Of a stretch of 60,832 nt of DNA, positions 34,963 through 45,162 are shown in pieces. A program made the position numbers and the translations under genes. The DNA is taken from NCBI RefSeq assembly GCF_001458355.1, contig NZ_CYSA01000001.1, forward strand, positions 1 to 60,832. The letters run 5' to 3'. The stretch is from Thalassovita gelatinovora (GTDB lineage Bacteria; Pseudomonadota; Alphaproteobacteria; Rhodobacterales; Rhodobacteraceae). The notes under the pieces were generated by a model. That model worked only from the letters and a program-made list of their open reading frames with translations, ran no database searches and had not been told where the DNA came from. Within the stretch, counting starts at the first letter, position 1; the number at the start of each line of letters is the position of its first letter.

Positions 34963-35979
34963 TCAGAACGCGTCTTCGAATTTCTTGGCCAGATCTTCGA
35001 TATTGTCCGGCGGCCAATCTTCGACATCCATACCCAGATGCAGCCCCATGCCCGAGAGCACTTCTTTGATCTCGTTCAGCGACTTGCGGCCGAAGTTCGG
35101 GGTGCGCAGCATCTCGGCTTCGGTTTTCTGGATCAGATCGCCAATATACACGATATTGTCGTTCTTCAGGCAGTTTGCAGACCGAACCGACAATTCCAAC
35201 TCGTCTACTTTCTTCAGCAGCAGCGGGTTGAATTCCAGACCATCGTCTTCGTCCTGACGACCGGCCGCTTCGGGCTCGTCGAAATTCACGAAAATGGTCA
35301 GCTGGTCTTGCAGAATGCGCGCCGCATAAGCGATGGCATCTTCCGGCGTGACCGACCCGTCGGTTTCGATCTTCATGGTCAGCTTGTCATAGTCCAGAAC
35401 CTGACCTTCACGGGTCGGCTGCACGTCATAGCTGACTTTCTTGACCGGCGAATAGATCGCGTCAATCGGCATCAGGCCGATCGGTGCGTCATCCGGTTTG
35501 TTGCGGTCGGACGGTACATAGCCCTTGCCGGTATTCACGGTCAGTTCCATGTACAGATCGGCCCCATCATCGAGATGGCAGATCACGTGTTCCTTGTTCA
35601 GGATTTCGATCCCTGCGCTGTCGCTGATGTCGCCTGCGGTCACGACGGACGGACCTTTGGCATTGATCGACAGGCGCTTGGGCCCTTCGACTTCCATCCG
35701 CAGCGAAACGCCCTTGAGGTTCAAAACGATGTCGGTGACGTCTTCACGCACACCGGCGACGCTGGAAAACTCGTGCAGAACGTTATCGATCTGCACGCTG
35801 GTGATGGCGGCCCCCTGAAGCGAGCTCATCAGCACGCGACGCAGCGCGTTGCCCAAGGTCAGACCAAAGCCGCGCTCCAGCGGTTCAGCAACCAATGTGG
35901 CCTGACGAGTCGGGTCATTGCCCGGCTTCACGTCAAGCTGTGTCGGCTTGATCAATTCTGCCCAATTTTTGTGGATCAT
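34963..35979 (-). CDS. rpoA: RNA polymerase alpha subunit
   Basis: A 338-residue alpha subunit, normal in length. The start at 35979 ([12 protein letters not shown]) has GGAGGG upstream; the longer open frame is not conserved-looking. N-terminal domain: [17 protein letters not shown] (dimerisation). The C-terminal domain from about residue 255 has [25 protein letters not shown] and [22 protein letters not shown], which bind UP-element DNA and regulators. Between rpsK and rplQ as usual; rpsD is absent, which is normal in alphaproteobacteria. Confidence 0.97.
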   Translation of the reverse strand: MIHKNWAELIKPTQLDVKPGNDPTRQATLVAEPLERGFGLTLGNALRRVLMSSLQGAAITSVQIDNVLHEFSSVAGVREDVTDIVLNLKGVSLRMEVEGPKRLSINAKGPSVVTAGDISDSAGIEILNKEHVICHLDDGADLYMELTVNTGKGYVPSDRNKPDDAPIGLMPIDAIYSPVKKVSYDVQPTREGQVLDYDKLTMKIETDGSVTPEDAIAYAARILQDQLTIFVNFDEPEAAGRQDEDDGLEFNPLLLKKVDELELSVRSANCLKNDNIVYIGDLIQKTEAEMLRTPNFGRKSLNEIKEVLSGMGLHLGMDVEDWPPDNIEDLAKKFEDAF

Positions 35980-36047
35980 GCGTCCCTCCATTCCTGTCCT
36001 GTCCTCATGTCCGAAGGCCAAGACGCCCGAGGTTTCAAAATGACGTA

Positions 36048-36075
36048 CTGGGGCCATGCGGATGCATGACCCCAG
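36048..36075. promoter_or_regulatory. Hairpin between rpsK and rpoA
   Basis: CTGGGG-C-CATGC and GCATG-A-CCCCAG form an eleven-base-pair stem with one internal mismatch and a four-base loop. It lies 69 bases before the rpoA start on the minus strand with no T-run, so it is more likely a processing or stability element than a terminator. Confidence 0.4.
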
Positions 36076-36090
36076 TTGATAAAGATGCTC

Positions 36091-36483
36091 TTAGACCCGG
36101 CGACGTTTCGGCGGGCGGCAGCCGTTATGCGCAATCGGGGTCACATCACGGATCGAGGTGATGTTGAAACCGACAGCTGCCAGCGCACGCAGCGCCGATT
36201 CACGGCCCGAACCGGGGCCCTGAACTTCGACTTCCAGAGTTTTAACACCGTGTTCCTGGGCTTTCTTGCCAGCGTCTTCCGCAGCCATCTGAGCGGCATA
36301 GGGGGTCGACTTGCGCGAGCCTTTGAAACCCATGGTACCGGCAGACGACCACGAGATGGCGTTGCCCTGCACGTCAGAGATCAGGATCTTGGTGTTGTTG
36401 AAGCTGGAGTTCACATGTGCGACGCCAGTTGCGATGTTCTTGGAGACCTTTTTCTTGGCCCCACGACGGGTATCACGTGCCAT
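36091..36483 (-). CDS. rpsK: 30S ribosomal protein S11
   Basis: A 130-residue S11 of the small-subunit platform. Seen: [19 protein letters not shown], GMKxxRKxTPYAAQ-type core ([14 protein letters not shown]) and the C-terminal [18 protein letters not shown]. Fifteen bases after rpsM. Strong call. Confidence 0.97.
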   Translation of the reverse strand: MARDTRRGAKKKVSKNIATGVAHVNSSFNNTKILISDVQGNAISWSSAGTMGFKGSRKSTPYAAQMAAEDAGKKAQEHGVKTLEVEVQGPGSGRESALRALAAVGFNITSIRDVTPIAHNGCRPPKRRRV

Positions 36484-36498
36484 TGGTAGCTACCTCCC

Positions 36499-36867
36499 TT
36501 ACTTCTTCTTACCGGCAATGGCCTTTGCGGGGCCTTTGCGAGTACGAGCGTTGGTGTGGGTACGCTGACCGCGCACGGGAAGGTTGCGACGATGGCGCAG
36601 ACCGCGATAGCAGCCCAAGTCCATCAAACGCTTGATGTTCATCTGAGTTTCACGACGCAGGTCACCTTCAACGGTGTAGTTGGCGTCGATATGTTCACGG
36701 ATGGCCAGAACTTCGGCATCAGACAATTCGTTGACCCGACGGGCCGCATCGATGCTGACAGCCTCGCAGATGGCTTTCGCCGAGGAGGGGCCGATTCCGG
36801 TGATATATGTGAGGGCGATGGGAACCCGTTTGGCGGTCGGGATGTTTACGCCGGCGATACGTGCCAC
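36499..36867 (-). CDS. rpsM: 30S ribosomal protein S13
   Basis: A 122-residue S13 of the small-subunit head. Starts [20 protein letters not shown]; ends [20 protein letters not shown]. In most bacteria it follows adk or rpmJ; here the plus-strand BLUF gene lies between it and adk, so it needs its own promoter. Confidence 0.97.
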   Translation of the reverse strand: MARIAGVNIPTAKRVPIALTYITGIGPSSAKAICEAVSIDAARRVNELSDAEVLAIREHIDANYTVEGDLRRETQMNIKRLMDLGCYRGLRHRRNLPVRGQRTHTNARTRKGPAKAIAGKKK

Positions 36868-37023
36868 GTGTCACTTTCCTTTTCGTTGCGGTTCCGTAGC
36901 TCCAGAACCTTTTTTCACAACGTAAGCCCGACGTTGTTCATCGCCGGGCCGCAGCTGATCAGGTGATCTGCAAGACGGGCGTATCCCGCGATGCAAAAAT
37001 GATTCTCTTTTCAGAGATGTCGG

Positions 37024-37052
37024 TAGGTATGAGGATTTTTTGGCAAGGTCAA
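37024..37052 (-). promoter_or_regulatory. Candidate promoter for rpsM-rpsK-rpoA-rplQ
   Basis: Minus-strand TTGACC (37052-37047), 17-base spacer, TACCTA (37029-37024), about 157 bases before rpsM. The -35 and spacing are good, the -10 poor. The rest of the 338-base gap (36868-37205) holds no gene and must also carry the divergent BLUF promoter. Confidence 0.4.
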
Positions 37053-37205
37053 GGGCGGATATCAGCCCCGTTTCGCGGCGGCCAGAATCCGACGGCAAGG
37101 AAAACAACAAGACGGCCTTCTGCTATGATAGCCTATACTTGCGCCGGGGTCGACACTGGGCCGAATTTTTTCAAAGCTATTTGCTGCACAACAAGGAGGC
37201 CAGCG

Positions 37206-37619
37206 ATGACAATACGCCTGCTCTATACGAGCCGCGCCCCCCATCCGATGGGCGGGCAGACCGACCTGGATATTCTGACTCAGTCGCTGGAAAACAATTC
37301 GAAACTACATATTACGGGGTATCTGGTGCGGGTGCCAAAAGCCTTTTTTCAGGTGCTGGAAGGCCCCGAAGACAAAGTTCTGGATCTGTTTGAAAAAATC
37401 AAAACGGATCACCGGCACTCTGACGTGACGATATTGTCGTGCGAGCCAATAGAAACGACACTGTTTGATCAATGGGCGATGGGGTATCGCATGCTGTCTG
37501 AAGAACGGGCCGCCTTGTTCGACAAAGAGCCACCGATGTCGGAAACAGAAACGGTCGCGATCGTGCATGCCATGCACAAGATCGCGACCGCTGATCTGAG
37601 AACCTACAAGATCCGTTGA
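37206..37619 (+). CDS. BLUF-domain blue-light photoreceptor
   Basis: A 137-residue stand-alone BLUF protein from ATG 37206 (AAGGAGG upstream). The flavin-switch residues are all present: Tyr7 (RLLYTSRA), Asn31, Gln49 (FFQVLEGPED), and Trp90/Met92 (DQWAMGYRM). BLUF proteins bind FAD and change a Tyr-Gln-flavin hydrogen-bond net under blue light; short ones act through partner proteins. It is on the opposite strand between rpsM and adk, ending three bases before the adk stop, in the middle of an otherwise continuous ribosomal region. Family is confident; its partner is unknown. Confidence 0.9.
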   Translation: MTIRLLYTSRAPHPMGGQTDLDILTQSLENNSKLHITGYLVRVPKAFFQVLEGPEDKVLDLFEKIKTDHRHSDVTILSCEPIETTLFDQWAMGYRMLSEERAALFDKEPPMSETETVAIVHAMHKIATADLRTYKIR

Positions 37620-37622
37620 AAC

Positions 37623-38264
37623 CTAGTCCAGAACCGCAGCGATCGCTGCGCGCACCGCATTGATTTCGCCCAGACCATCCACCCGGCTCAGCTGCCCCTT
37701 GGCATAGTAGTAGCCGATCAGCGGCGAGGTTTTCTTGTAATATTCCATCAGGCGCTGCTTGAGGCTTTCCTCATTGTCATCCGCCCGGCGTTTCTGGCTG
37801 CCGCCGCCGCAATTGGAACACTTGTTATCGGCAGGCCAAGGTTTGGTTTCGTCGTGATAGACTTCGCCGCAATTGCTACAGGTCGACCGACCGGTGATGC
37901 GCGACACCAAGGCGTCGTCATCCACCTGCATTTCGATCACAGCATCCAAGCTTTCACCCTTTTCAGCCAACAATTCGGCCAAGGCATCCGCCTGCCCCAA
38001 GGTGCGCGGGAACCCATCAAAGATGAAGCCGCCGGCTTTGTCGCCTTCCAGTTTTTCGCGGATCAGGCCGATCACGATTTCGTCGGTGACCAATTCGCCG
38101 CGTGCCATCACATCGGCAACGATCTTGCCCATCTCGGTGCCGCTATCCTTGGCTTCGCGCAGCATGTCGCCGGTCGAAAGCTGAATCATGTTGCGGGTGT
38201 CCACCAGATGGCGGGCTTGCGTTCCTTTGCCCGCTCCGGGCGGTCCAAGCAGAATAATATTCAT
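37623..38264 (-). CDS. adk: Adenylate kinase
   Basis: A 213-residue kinase that balances AMP, ADP and ATP. P-loop GPPGAGKGT (residues 7-15), [18 protein letters not shown]. The lid is a long form with a four-Cys zinc site ([12 protein letters not shown] and NKCSNCGGG) seen in many alphaproteobacteria. Its start overlaps the secY stop by four bases. Confidence 0.96.
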   Translation of the reverse strand: MNIILLGPPGAGKGTQARHLVDTRNMIQLSTGDMLREAKDSGTEMGKIVADVMARGELVTDEIVIGLIREKLEGDKAGGFIFDGFPRTLGQADALAELLAEKGESLDAVIEMQVDDDALVSRITGRSTCSNCGEVYHDETKPWPADNKCSNCGGGSQKRRADDNEESLKQRLMEYYKKTSPLIGYYYAKGQLSRVDGLGEINAVRAAIAAVLD

Positions 38265-39622
38265 CGACGTGCGGGTCCCTTTCTTGCGCGTTTCTTCCCT
38301 TTACCGCGCAGTTGTGATTTTTCAATCAGCCCTTCGTACTGATGGGCCAGCAGGTGGCTTTGCACCTGTTGGATCGTATCCATGGTCACGGACACGACGA
38401 TCAGAACAGACGTACCGCCAAAATAGAATGGGATCGACAGCTGGCTGCGCAAAATTTCAGGAAGGAGACAAACTGCCGCAAGATAGGCCGCGCCCAGTAC
38501 CAGGATCCGATTGGTGACATATTCCAGATATTCGGCTGTCTTCTTGCCCGGACGGATGCCGGGAACGAAGCCATTCTGGTTCTTCAGGTTGTCCGCCACC
38601 TCGTCGGGTTTGAACGACACGTTGAAGGTATAGAAATAAGCGAAGAACACGATCATGCCGACGAAGAACAGCAGGTAAAGCGGCTGACCGGGACCGAAAT
38701 AGGCCAGCAAGGTCGACATCACCGGCCCGGTCTGTTGCCCCGAAAAGGTGCTGATCGTGGTCGGCAGCAGCAACAGCGAGCTGGCAAAGATCGCCGGGAT
38801 CACGCCGGCCGGGTTGACCTTGATCGGCAGGTGGCTGGAGCCGCCATCATAGACTTTCATGCCGACCTGACGGCGGGGATATTGGATATGGATCTTGCGC
38901 AGGGCGCGTTCCATGAACACCACGAAGGCAATCACCGCAACGATCATCACCAACACGCCGACGATCACCGCCGGGCTGATCGCGCCAGAGCGACCTTGGC
39001 TGAGGAACTGCGCCAAGGCGGCGGGAACTTCGGCGATGATGCCGACGAAAATGATCAAGGAGATACCGTTGCCAATGCCGCGGTTGGTGATCTGTTCCCC
39101 CAGCCACATCAGGAACATGGTGCCGCCAACCAGAGTAATCACGCAGGAGGCGCGGAAAAACATCCCCGGATCGGTGACCAGATCGCCCGCTTCCAGCGAT
39201 GCTGCCAACCCGTAAGCCTGCAACGTGGCCAAGGCCACGGTGCCGTAACGGGTATATTGGTTGATCTTCTTGCGGCCCTGGTCGCCTTCTTTTTTCAACT
39301 GCTCCATCGATGGCACCATCGAGGTCAGCAACTGAACGATGATCGACGCCGAGATGTAGGGCATGATGCCGAGGGCCAGAATGCCCATCCGGCCAAGCGC
39401 GCCGCCGGTAAACATCGACAGGATACCGCCCAGACCAGCGGCTGCGCCTTCCATAAAGTCGCGCAGCGCCACACCGTCAATCCCGGGAACCGGAATGAAA
39501 GTGCCCAGACGATAGACGATCAGAAGGCCCAGGGTGAACAGGATGCGGCTGCGAAGCTCGGTCGCCTTTCCAAGGGCGGCCCAGCTTGTGTTCGCGGCCA
39601 TTTGTTCGACTGCAGATACCAT
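38261..39622 (-). CDS. secY: Preprotein translocase subunit SecY
   Basis: A 453-residue channel protein with about ten membrane segments. Seen: [11 protein letters not shown] near residue 40, [15 protein letters not shown] (plug/TM2), [17 protein letters not shown]-type [10 protein letters not shown], and the cytoplasmic [21 protein letters not shown]-like region (core [13 protein letters not shown]). The C-terminus is basic ([11 protein letters not shown]). Between rplO and adk, the usual place. Confidence 0.97.
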   Translation of the reverse strand: MVSAVEQMAANTSWAALGKATELRSRILFTLGLLIVYRLGTFIPVPGIDGVALRDFMEGAAAGLGGILSMFTGGALGRMGILALGIMPYISASIIVQLLTSMVPSMEQLKKEGDQGRKKINQYTRYGTVALATLQAYGLAASLEAGDLVTDPGMFFRASCVITLVGGTMFLMWLGEQITNRGIGNGISLIIFVGIIAEVPAALAQFLSQGRSGAISPAVIVGVLVMIVAVIAFVVFMERALRKIHIQYPRRQVGMKVYDGGSSHLPIKVNPAGVIPAIFASSLLLLPTTISTFSGQQTGPVMSTLLAYFGPGQPLYLLFFVGMIVFFAYFYTFNVSFKPDEVADNLKNQNGFVPGIRPGKKTAEYLEYVTNRILVLGAAYLAAVCLLPEILRSQLSIPFYFGGTSVLIVVSVTMDTIQQVQSHLLAHQYEGLIEKSQLRGKGKKRARKGPARR

Positions 39623-39743
39623 GCGTGGTCTCTCTCATATGACAACGCCGCCTAGAGCGTTTTCCAGCTCAGGCGGCGTTCTTAGGAAAACTTGGGTCTA
39701 TGTAAGCGGCTCAGCCGCCGCTCACAACCCGTTAAGCTGTCGC

Positions 39744-40202
39744 TTACGCTTTGACCTTCAGCGAACCGCCCGCTTTTTCGACTGCTTCGATGGCCGACTT
39801 CGAGGCGCCGGTCACGTCCAGATCGACCTTGGCGGTGAATTCGCCCTTGGCCAGAATCCGCACGCCGTCCCATTTCCGACGGACCAGACCGCTTTCGATC
39901 AGCACGTCTTCGGTGATCGGCGCCGATGCGTCAATTTTGCCAGCCTCAATGAATTTCGCCAGCAGGCCGAGGTTCACAACCGCATATTTCTTGGGGTTCG
40001 GCACGTTGAAGCCGCGCTTAGGCAGGCGTTGGTAAAGCGGCATCTGGCCGCCTTCGTAGCCATTGATGGCCACGCCCGAGCGGGATTTCTGACCCTTGAT
40101 ACCACGGCCACCCATTTTACCTTTGCCGGAACCCGGGCCACGGGCCACACGGGTGCGTTTCGGGGTAGCGCCGGGATTGTCGCGCAGTTCGTTCAGTTTC
40201 AT
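39744..40202 (-). CDS. rplO: 50S ribosomal protein L15
   Basis: A 152-residue L15 starting at ATG 40202 ([19 protein letters not shown]) after AAGGAG. The loop-rich N-terminus ([20 protein letters not shown]) is conserved. Normally preceded by rpmD, but the two histidine kinase genes and the glycosidase lie between them here, a break of about 4 kb. The secY gene is 121 bases on. Confidence 0.96.
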   Translation of the reverse strand: MKLNELRDNPGATPKRTRVARGPGSGKGKMGGRGIKGQKSRSGVAINGYEGGQMPLYQRLPKRGFNVPNPKKYAVVNLGLLAKFIEAGKIDASAPITEDVLIESGLVRRKWDGVRILAKGEFTAKVDLDVTGASKSAIEAVEKAGGSLKVKA

Positions 40203-40381
40203 TTCGCTTCTCCTTGCCGGATATGATCCCCGAAGCGTGATAGGATCAAACGCGGCTTTTCTTGATTGTTGATTCTGTGGCGTATGTGGCCACCGGGCGC
40301 GTATAAACGCAAGCCCTGCGCATTGCAAGAGAACTGACAGGCAGGGCGCGACAGACAGGACGCGACGGGCCGGGCGCGGAA

Positions 40382-41638
40382 TCAGACCACCGGCAATTCG
40401 ATCCAGACCCGCACCCCGCCCGCCGGTGATTGTTCGATCCCGATCCGGCCGCCCATCGCATCCACATAGGTCCGCGCCAATGTCAGCCCAAGCCCAACGC
40501 CCGATATGTCACTGTGTTTGTAGATCAGCCGCTCAAACGGTTCGAACACCCGGTGAACATCTGCCGGATCAAGCCCCGGCCCGTTGTCATCGATCCGAAT
40601 ATGGCACATTCCGCCACGAACTTCGGCGGACACCCCCACCTGACAATCCTTGTCGCTGTATTTAGCGGAATTTTCAAACAGCAATGCCAGCGCCCGAACC
40701 AACAGATCGGTGTTTCCGCGCAGTTTCAGGCCTTCGGGAATCTGGAACCGATAGTCGATCAGGTGGTCTGTCTTGAGCCGCTCATTGCGCTGACGGGCCA
40801 TATCCAGCACTTCCAGCAAATCGATTTGTTCGATCGCCGACGCGACCTTGCCGGTGGACACCATCGTCATGTTGGTGGCTTTCTGGGTCAGGCCAATCAG
40901 GTTCACCCCCGCGTCGAGAATGAACTTGGCGTAATCCCTGAGCATCCGGCCCGATTCCGGCGTTCCGTCCGCATGCAGCAGATCCAGCAGTTCGGCATAG
41001 CCGATGATCGTGTTCAGCGGGGTGCGGATTTCATGGCTGAGCGTCGACATAACGTCATTGAGCAATTTCACATTGGATTGCGTCGAGCTGAGCGCCAGCC
41101 TCAGATCCTCGGTCCGTTCACGGACCAGGTCTTCGAGATTGCGGTGCTGAATTTCCAGTTCTTTCAGATTGCGGCGATGTCGTTGCAATTCGTCGCTTTG
41201 GGAAAGCCGTTCGGTGATATCGGTCACGTAAGCCGCACTGAAGACCTTGTCATCGTGCAGGATCCCGGTCAGACCGATTTCAATCGGCACATCATGGCCA
41301 TCCCGATGACGCCCGAACAAGACCTGATTCCCCCCCATCCCCCGGGACTTGGGGGCCGCCGTGAACCCTTTGCGCAATTTTTCGTGGGTAGCGCGCAAAT
41401 GTTCCGGCAGCAGGTTTTCCAACGGTTTGCCATGCAGTTCCCCGCGCTGATACCCGAATATGTTGCACAAAGACTGGTTGGCCCAAACCACACTGCCGTC
41501 ATCATCGACGACGATCACACCGTTGGGGGACTGTTCGGCGACCGCTTTCAAAAGAAAATCGAGATTCGGCGCGTCGAATCCGTCTTTCAAAGACTGCTGG
41601 CCCGGTGAATTTGTCGGGTCATCCGAGGGTCTTGGCAT
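40382..41638 (-). CDS. Soluble PAS-histidine kinase, copy A
   Basis: A 418-residue kinase without membrane segments. PAS domain about residues 28-143 ([25 protein letters not shown]), a short coiled coil, then HisKA with phospho-acceptor His202 ([19 protein letters not shown]), and ATPase domain about 295-415 (N-box [30 protein letters not shown]). No receiver domain and no response regulator nearby, so it is an orphan. About 45 percent identical-looking to the next gene, a tandem duplicate. It lies in the middle of the ribosomal region, 179 bases before rplO. Signal is unknown; PAS has no obvious haem or flavin Cys. Confidence 0.88.
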   Translation of the reverse strand: MPRPSDDPTNSPGQQSLKDGFDAPNLDFLLKAVAEQSPNGVIVVDDDGSVVWANQSLCNIFGYQRGELHGKPLENLLPEHLRATHEKLRKGFTAAPKSRGMGGNQVLFGRHRDGHDVPIEIGLTGILHDDKVFSAAYVTDITERLSQSDELQRHRRNLKELEIQHRNLEDLVRERTEDLRLALSSTQSNVKLLNDVMSTLSHEIRTPLNTIIGYAELLDLLHADGTPESGRMLRDYAKFILDAGVNLIGLTQKATNMTMVSTGKVASAIEQIDLLEVLDMARQRNERLKTDHLIDYRFQIPEGLKLRGNTDLLVRALALLFENSAKYSDKDCQVGVSAEVRGGMCHIRIDDNGPGLDPADVHRVFEPFERLIYKHSDISGVGLGLTLARTYVDAMGGRIGIEQSPAGGVRVWIELPVV

Positions 41639-41809
41639 ATTGGCTTCCGGCTCCGCGCAGTTCCATCAGGGTTGGAACGTCGGATGTTAACAATATCTTA
41701 GCTACATAAAGAAGCTGTAAGTGAAATAGAGCTTTAGCAGGGCCAAAGCGCCGGTCGCTGTCGTCATCCCGTGGGGCGGCGAAACCGCGTTTCCCCGTGA
41801 TCGATCCAT

Positions 41810-42991
41810 TCAGGCAAGCGGTAATTCCAGCCAGACCCGCAACCCGCCCAACGGTGAATGGTCCATCCCGATCTTTCCGCCCATCGCCGTCATATAAGCA
41901 TGGGCCAATGTCAGCCCCAGACCGACACCCGACACGCTGCCATGTTTCTGATTCAACCGTTCGAAAGGTTCGAACGCCTTTTGATAATCTGCTTCGTTCA
42001 ACCCGTCGCCATTGTCATCCAATCGCAGCCGGCACCACCCTTCCCTGTTCTCCGCCGAAATGAGCAGCTTGCTTTCGGGGCCGGCATATTTCGCCGTGTT
42101 TTCGATCAAAAATTCCAAGGTACGGATCAGCAGCTCTTCGTCGCCTTTCACCTTCGGCACATCCGCCAGATCGGTCTGGATTTCCCTCACCTTTCCACGC
42201 ATCGACTTGGCGCTGCGTCTGCGCGCCCGATCTATGATATCTTCCCATGTCAAAGGTATGGTTTGCGCGCTCGCCCCACCCGACGACACCACCGTCATTT
42301 CCGATGCCTTTTCGACCAGATCGACCAACTTGTTACCAGCATCCAAAATGAGGTCCGGGAAATCTTCCAAGTCTCCGGCAAACCCGACAATGTTTCCATC
42401 CACCATGGATTTCATCATCTCTGCATAGCCGACAATGACGCTCAACGGGGTCCGAAATTCATGACTGAAGGACTGCAACACATCTTGTAGAAGTTTCACA
42501 TTCGTTTCAGTCGATCGCAACGCAATCCGCAATTCCTCGGTCCGTTCCTCAACCTTCTGTTCCAGATTGTGGCGATAGATTTCCAATTCCTTTTCGTGGG
42601 CATACCGTGGCGTGACATCAATGACAAAAGCGATCGAATAGGCCTGTTTGTCCGTTTCCAATCTGCCGAGACCGACTTCTATGGGGATATTTCTGCCGTC
42701 CCGATGCCGCCCGAACAGAACGATTTCCCCCCCCATTGACCGACGGGAAGAATGGCGGGCAAATGAATCCCGCAAACCCACGTGACGGGCTTTCACGTCA
42801 TCGGGCACAAGGGTTTCAATCGGTTTTCCGATCAGGTCCGCCCCGGAGTAGCCAAAGATCTTCTCCAACGCGGCATTGATCCAAACAATCGTCCCTGACG
42901 TTTCGGTAATGACAATCCCGCTAGGCGAAGCGTCGCCTAATTGCCCAGCAAATTGTTCAACTGAAGTGAGGTCGAGTCCAGAATGAGACAA
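41810..42991 (-). CDS. Soluble PAS-histidine kinase, copy B
   Basis: A 393-residue paralogue of the next gene with the same layout: PAS 18-130 (GIVITETSGTIVWINAALEKIFGY), HisKA with His177 (SFSHEFRTPLSVIVGYAEMM) and ATPase domain about 270-390 ([17 protein letters not shown]). Both share FGRHRDGxxIPIEVGL at the PAS end, strongly suggesting a tandem duplication followed by divergence. The 171-base gap between the two is AT-richer and may hold a second promoter. No output partner is in the window. Confidence 0.88.
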   Translation of the reverse strand: MSHSGLDLTSVEQFAGQLGDASPSGIVITETSGTIVWINAALEKIFGYSGADLIGKPIETLVPDDVKARHVGLRDSFARHSSRRSMGGEIVLFGRHRDGRNIPIEVGLGRLETDKQAYSIAFVIDVTPRYAHEKELEIYRHNLEQKVEERTEELRIALRSTETNVKLLQDVLQSFSHEFRTPLSVIVGYAEMMKSMVDGNIVGFAGDLEDFPDLILDAGNKLVDLVEKASEMTVVSSGGASAQTIPLTWEDIIDRARRRSAKSMRGKVREIQTDLADVPKVKGDEELLIRTLEFLIENTAKYAGPESKLLISAENREGWCRLRLDDNGDGLNEADYQKAFEPFERLNQKHGSVSGVGLGLTLAHAYMTAMGGKIGMDHSPLGGLRVWLELPLA

Positions 42992-43284
42992 CGTTGCCGT
43001 CCTCCATAAAATGGATGCGTCTTAAATATGTTTTTATGATGCATTTTTATTAACGACGGCCAAGCGCTTTTTCTTATGAAATTACTCATATAAATTAGGA
43101 AGATACGCGCCTAAGAGAAGCTCATGAGCCGCCCCACCCGCCATGCGGGCAAACACCCTGAGCACATCTTTTAACCTGTGTTCTGGTGCCTCATGTTTGA
43201 GCGCTCCTTAAAATTGTACTCCAAATATCACGGATCGGCCCGATATTTGCTTCATTCCTCAGCATTATTGCCGTTACCCCACCT
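42992..43284. promoter_or_regulatory. AT-rich divergent gap, histidine kinase B and glycosidase
   Basis: A 293-base stretch without a gene. Its first third is very AT-rich with many T-runs (43020-43055), unlike the GC-rich genes around it, and must contain promoters in both directions. No clear operator was recognised. Confidence 0.4.
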
Positions 43285-44160
43285 ATGAAACGTATCAGAA
43301 CCCGTGTCAGATCCATGATCCGAACTTTGGCTTGTATTCTAGGACTCCTTGTCCTCGCCCAATCAGCAATCGCTCAAAAGGCGGGGGTTGGTGCTTGGGA
43401 AAACCCTGGCAAAACCACGCTGGAATGGATCGAAAAACGCCCCGGGCTGGAATGGTATTACAACTGGCGTCCGGATCAGATTTGGCATCGAGGCGGGGTA
43501 TCGCGCACCGTGGAATTCGTGCCGATGATCCACAATGCCCGCGACGTGAATAAACGGATCGTATCATCGCGCCGTGCCAAGGCATTGCTGGGGTTCAACG
43601 AACCCGACCGCAACAATGGCAAGCATCAGGCGGGGCTTTCGGTCAAGAAAGCCGCGGCACTTTGGCCCAAGCTTGAATCGCGCGGTCTGCGGCTTGGATC
43701 GCCGGCCACCACGCAAGGGGAAACGCTTGGCAAGGGATCGTGGCAGCACCGTTTCATGACCGAAGTCGACCGCCGCGGTTTGCGGGTCGATTTCATGGCG
43801 GTGCATTATTATTCGAAAAATGGCGATGTGGCCGCATTCCGCAACTGGCTGCAAGCGGTGCATCGCAGTTATGGCCGCCCGATCTGGGTAACCGAATTTG
43901 CCATGATCGATTGGAACCGCCCCGGTGCCGTCACTTATCAGCAAAACGCCCGTTTCGCCCAACAGGCCATTGCGATGATGGAAAACCTGGCTTTTGTAGA
44001 ACGTCACGCCTGGTTCGCGGCCAACCCTTACCCGTGGAAGGGTAAATCCCCCCAGATCAACCTGGTGGATCGCAATATGAAACCGACCCCGGTGGGGCTT
44101 GCCTTTGACAAGGTGCTGACCCGCGTCGGATCGCGCAAGGTTGCCGGGTTAAACGATTAA
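43285..44160 (+). CDS. Secreted glycoside hydrolase (GH128-like)
   Basis: A 291-residue protein with a signal peptide (IRTLACILGLLVLAQSAIAQ, cut near residue 30). The (beta/alpha)-barrel has the two family Glu: LLGFNEPDR near residue 110 (acid/base) and WVTEFAMIDW near 210 (nucleophile). Opening GVGAWENP and VGAW-like strands fit the Asl1/GH128 beta-1,3-glucanase family. It would cut laminarin-type glucans outside the inner membrane. It is on the plus strand inside the ribosomal region, facing away from the kinases and ending against rpmD with a shared terminator. Confidence 0.82.
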   Translation: MKRIRTRVRSMIRTLACILGLLVLAQSAIAQKAGVGAWENPGKTTLEWIEKRPGLEWYYNWRPDQIWHRGGVSRTVEFVPMIHNARDVNKRIVSSRRAKALLGFNEPDRNNGKHQAGLSVKKAAALWPKLESRGLRLGSPATTQGETLGKGSWQHRFMTEVDRRGLRVDFMAVHYYSKNGDVAAFRNWLQAVHRSYGRPIWVTEFAMIDWNRPGAVTYQQNARFAQQAIAMMENLAFVERHAWFAANPYPWKGKSPQINLVDRNMKPTPVGLAFDKVLTRVGSRKVAGLND

Positions 44161-44206
44161 GGCGGAAACAGCGTTTAAGAACCTACAGCCGCCCCCCGAA
44201 CAGAAA

Positions 44207-44234
44207 AACCCCCGGCCATGTCTGACCGGGGGTT
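44207..44234. terminator. Strong bidirectional terminator, rpmD / glycosidase
   Basis: AACCCCCGG and CCGGGGGTT pair perfectly over a ten-base loop. On the minus strand it follows rpmD by 39 bases and runs into TTTTTCTGTT, so the spc transcript should stop here. On the plus strand it follows the glycosidase. Confidence 0.8.
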
Positions 44235-44246
44235 CATCATTTCTCA

Positions 44247-44265
44247 GGCCGGGCTTCAGCCCGGT
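44247..44265. repeat. GCCGGGC-type palindrome after rpmD
   Basis: GGCCGGGCT-TC-AGCCCGGTT; the inner eight-base arms are GCCGGGCT/AGCCCGGT with one end mismatch. It belongs with the elements at 34904-34921 and 49823-49840. Confidence 0.55.
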
Positions 44266-44273
44266 TCGTCGCG

Positions 44274-44459
44274 TTAGTCGCGCTCTTCGATGATTTCGAC
44301 CAGGTGCGGGATCTTGTTGACCATGCCACGGATCGAGGGCGTGTCTTCAAGTTCGCGGGTCTTGTGCATCTTGTTCAGACCCAGACCGATCAGGGTCTGG
44401 CGCTGAATGGCGGGGCGACGGATCGGAGACCCGATCTGTTTGACAACGATAGTAGCCAT
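44274..44459 (-). CDS. rpmD: 50S ribosomal protein L30
   Basis: A 61-residue L30 ([20 protein letters not shown]). Last gene before the spc-operon terminator and 12 bases after rpsE. In most genomes rplO follows directly. Confidence 0.95.
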   Translation of the reverse strand: MATIVVKQIGSPIRRPAIQRQTLIGLGLNKMHKTRELEDTPSIRGMVNKIPHLVEIIEERD

Positions 44460-44471
44460 ATCGAATTCTCC

Positions 44472-45047
44472 TTACGCTTCAGCTTGCGCGGTTTCTGCCG
44501 CAGCAGGAGCTTCATCCTTGCGCAGGATGTCGGCCACTTTTTTGCCACGACGGGCCGCAACCGAACGCGGGCTGGCTTCTTTGGTCAAGCCGTCCAGCGT
44601 AGCGCGGATCATGTTATAGGGGTTCTGCGACCCGATCGATTTCGACACCACGTCCTTGATGCCCAGCATTTCGAACACGGCACGCATCGGACCACCGGCG
44701 ATGATCCCGGTCCCTTCCGGCGCGGTGCGCATGACGACTTTACCGGCGCCATGACGGCCCGACATGTCGTGATGCAGCGTGCGGCCTTCTTTCAGCGGCA
44801 CACGGATCATTTGACGCTTGGCTTGTTCGGTGGCTTTGCGGATGGCCTCGGGGACCTCTTTCGCTTTACCTTTACCAAAGCCGACACGGCCTTTCTGATC
44901 GCCAACAACCACCAGAGCGGCAAAGCCGAAGCGCTTACCACCTTTTACGGTTTTCGACACCCGGTTGATTGCGACCAGACGATCGGCGAATTCCGGAGTT
45001 TCATCACGATCGCGGCGGTTACCACGACGGTTATCACGTTCTGCCAT
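44472..45047 (-). CDS. rpsE: 30S ribosomal protein S5
   Basis: A 191-residue S5, central to decoding fidelity. Core [21 protein letters not shown] and the [20 protein letters not shown] region; the Ala/Glu-rich tail ([13 protein letters not shown]) is longer than in E. coli but usual in alphaproteobacteria. A 115-base structured gap separates it from rplR. Confidence 0.96.
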   Translation of the reverse strand: MAERDNRRGNRRDRDETPEFADRLVAINRVSKTVKGGKRFGFAALVVVGDQKGRVGFGKGKAKEVPEAIRKATEQAKRQMIRVPLKEGRTLHHDMSGRHGAGKVVMRTAPEGTGIIAGGPMRAVFEMLGIKDVVSKSIGSQNPYNMIRATLDGLTKEASPRSVAARRGKKVADILRKDEAPAAAETAQAEA

Positions 45048-45135
45048 TCGGCATTCCTTTCATGATGGCGCGGCGAGGCGCCTTTGTGCTCAATCCTGGT
45101 GGCGGCCCCATACGGGGGCGCGTCCCGGATCATCG

Positions 45136-45155
45136 GGGGGACGCGAACGTCCCCC
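45136..45155. promoter_or_regulatory. Hairpin in the rplR-rpsE gap
   Basis: GGGGGACG and CGTCCCCC pair perfectly over CGAA. It lies in a 115-base gap where operon genes normally touch. No T-run; possibly a processing site or a mobile palindrome. Confidence 0.4.
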
Positions 45156-45162
45156 GCAAGTC

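Noticed and set aside
38342-39655. 437-codon plus-strand open frame across secY
   Set aside because: SecY on the minus strand is unambiguous; the antisense product is a composition artefact of GC-rich DNA.
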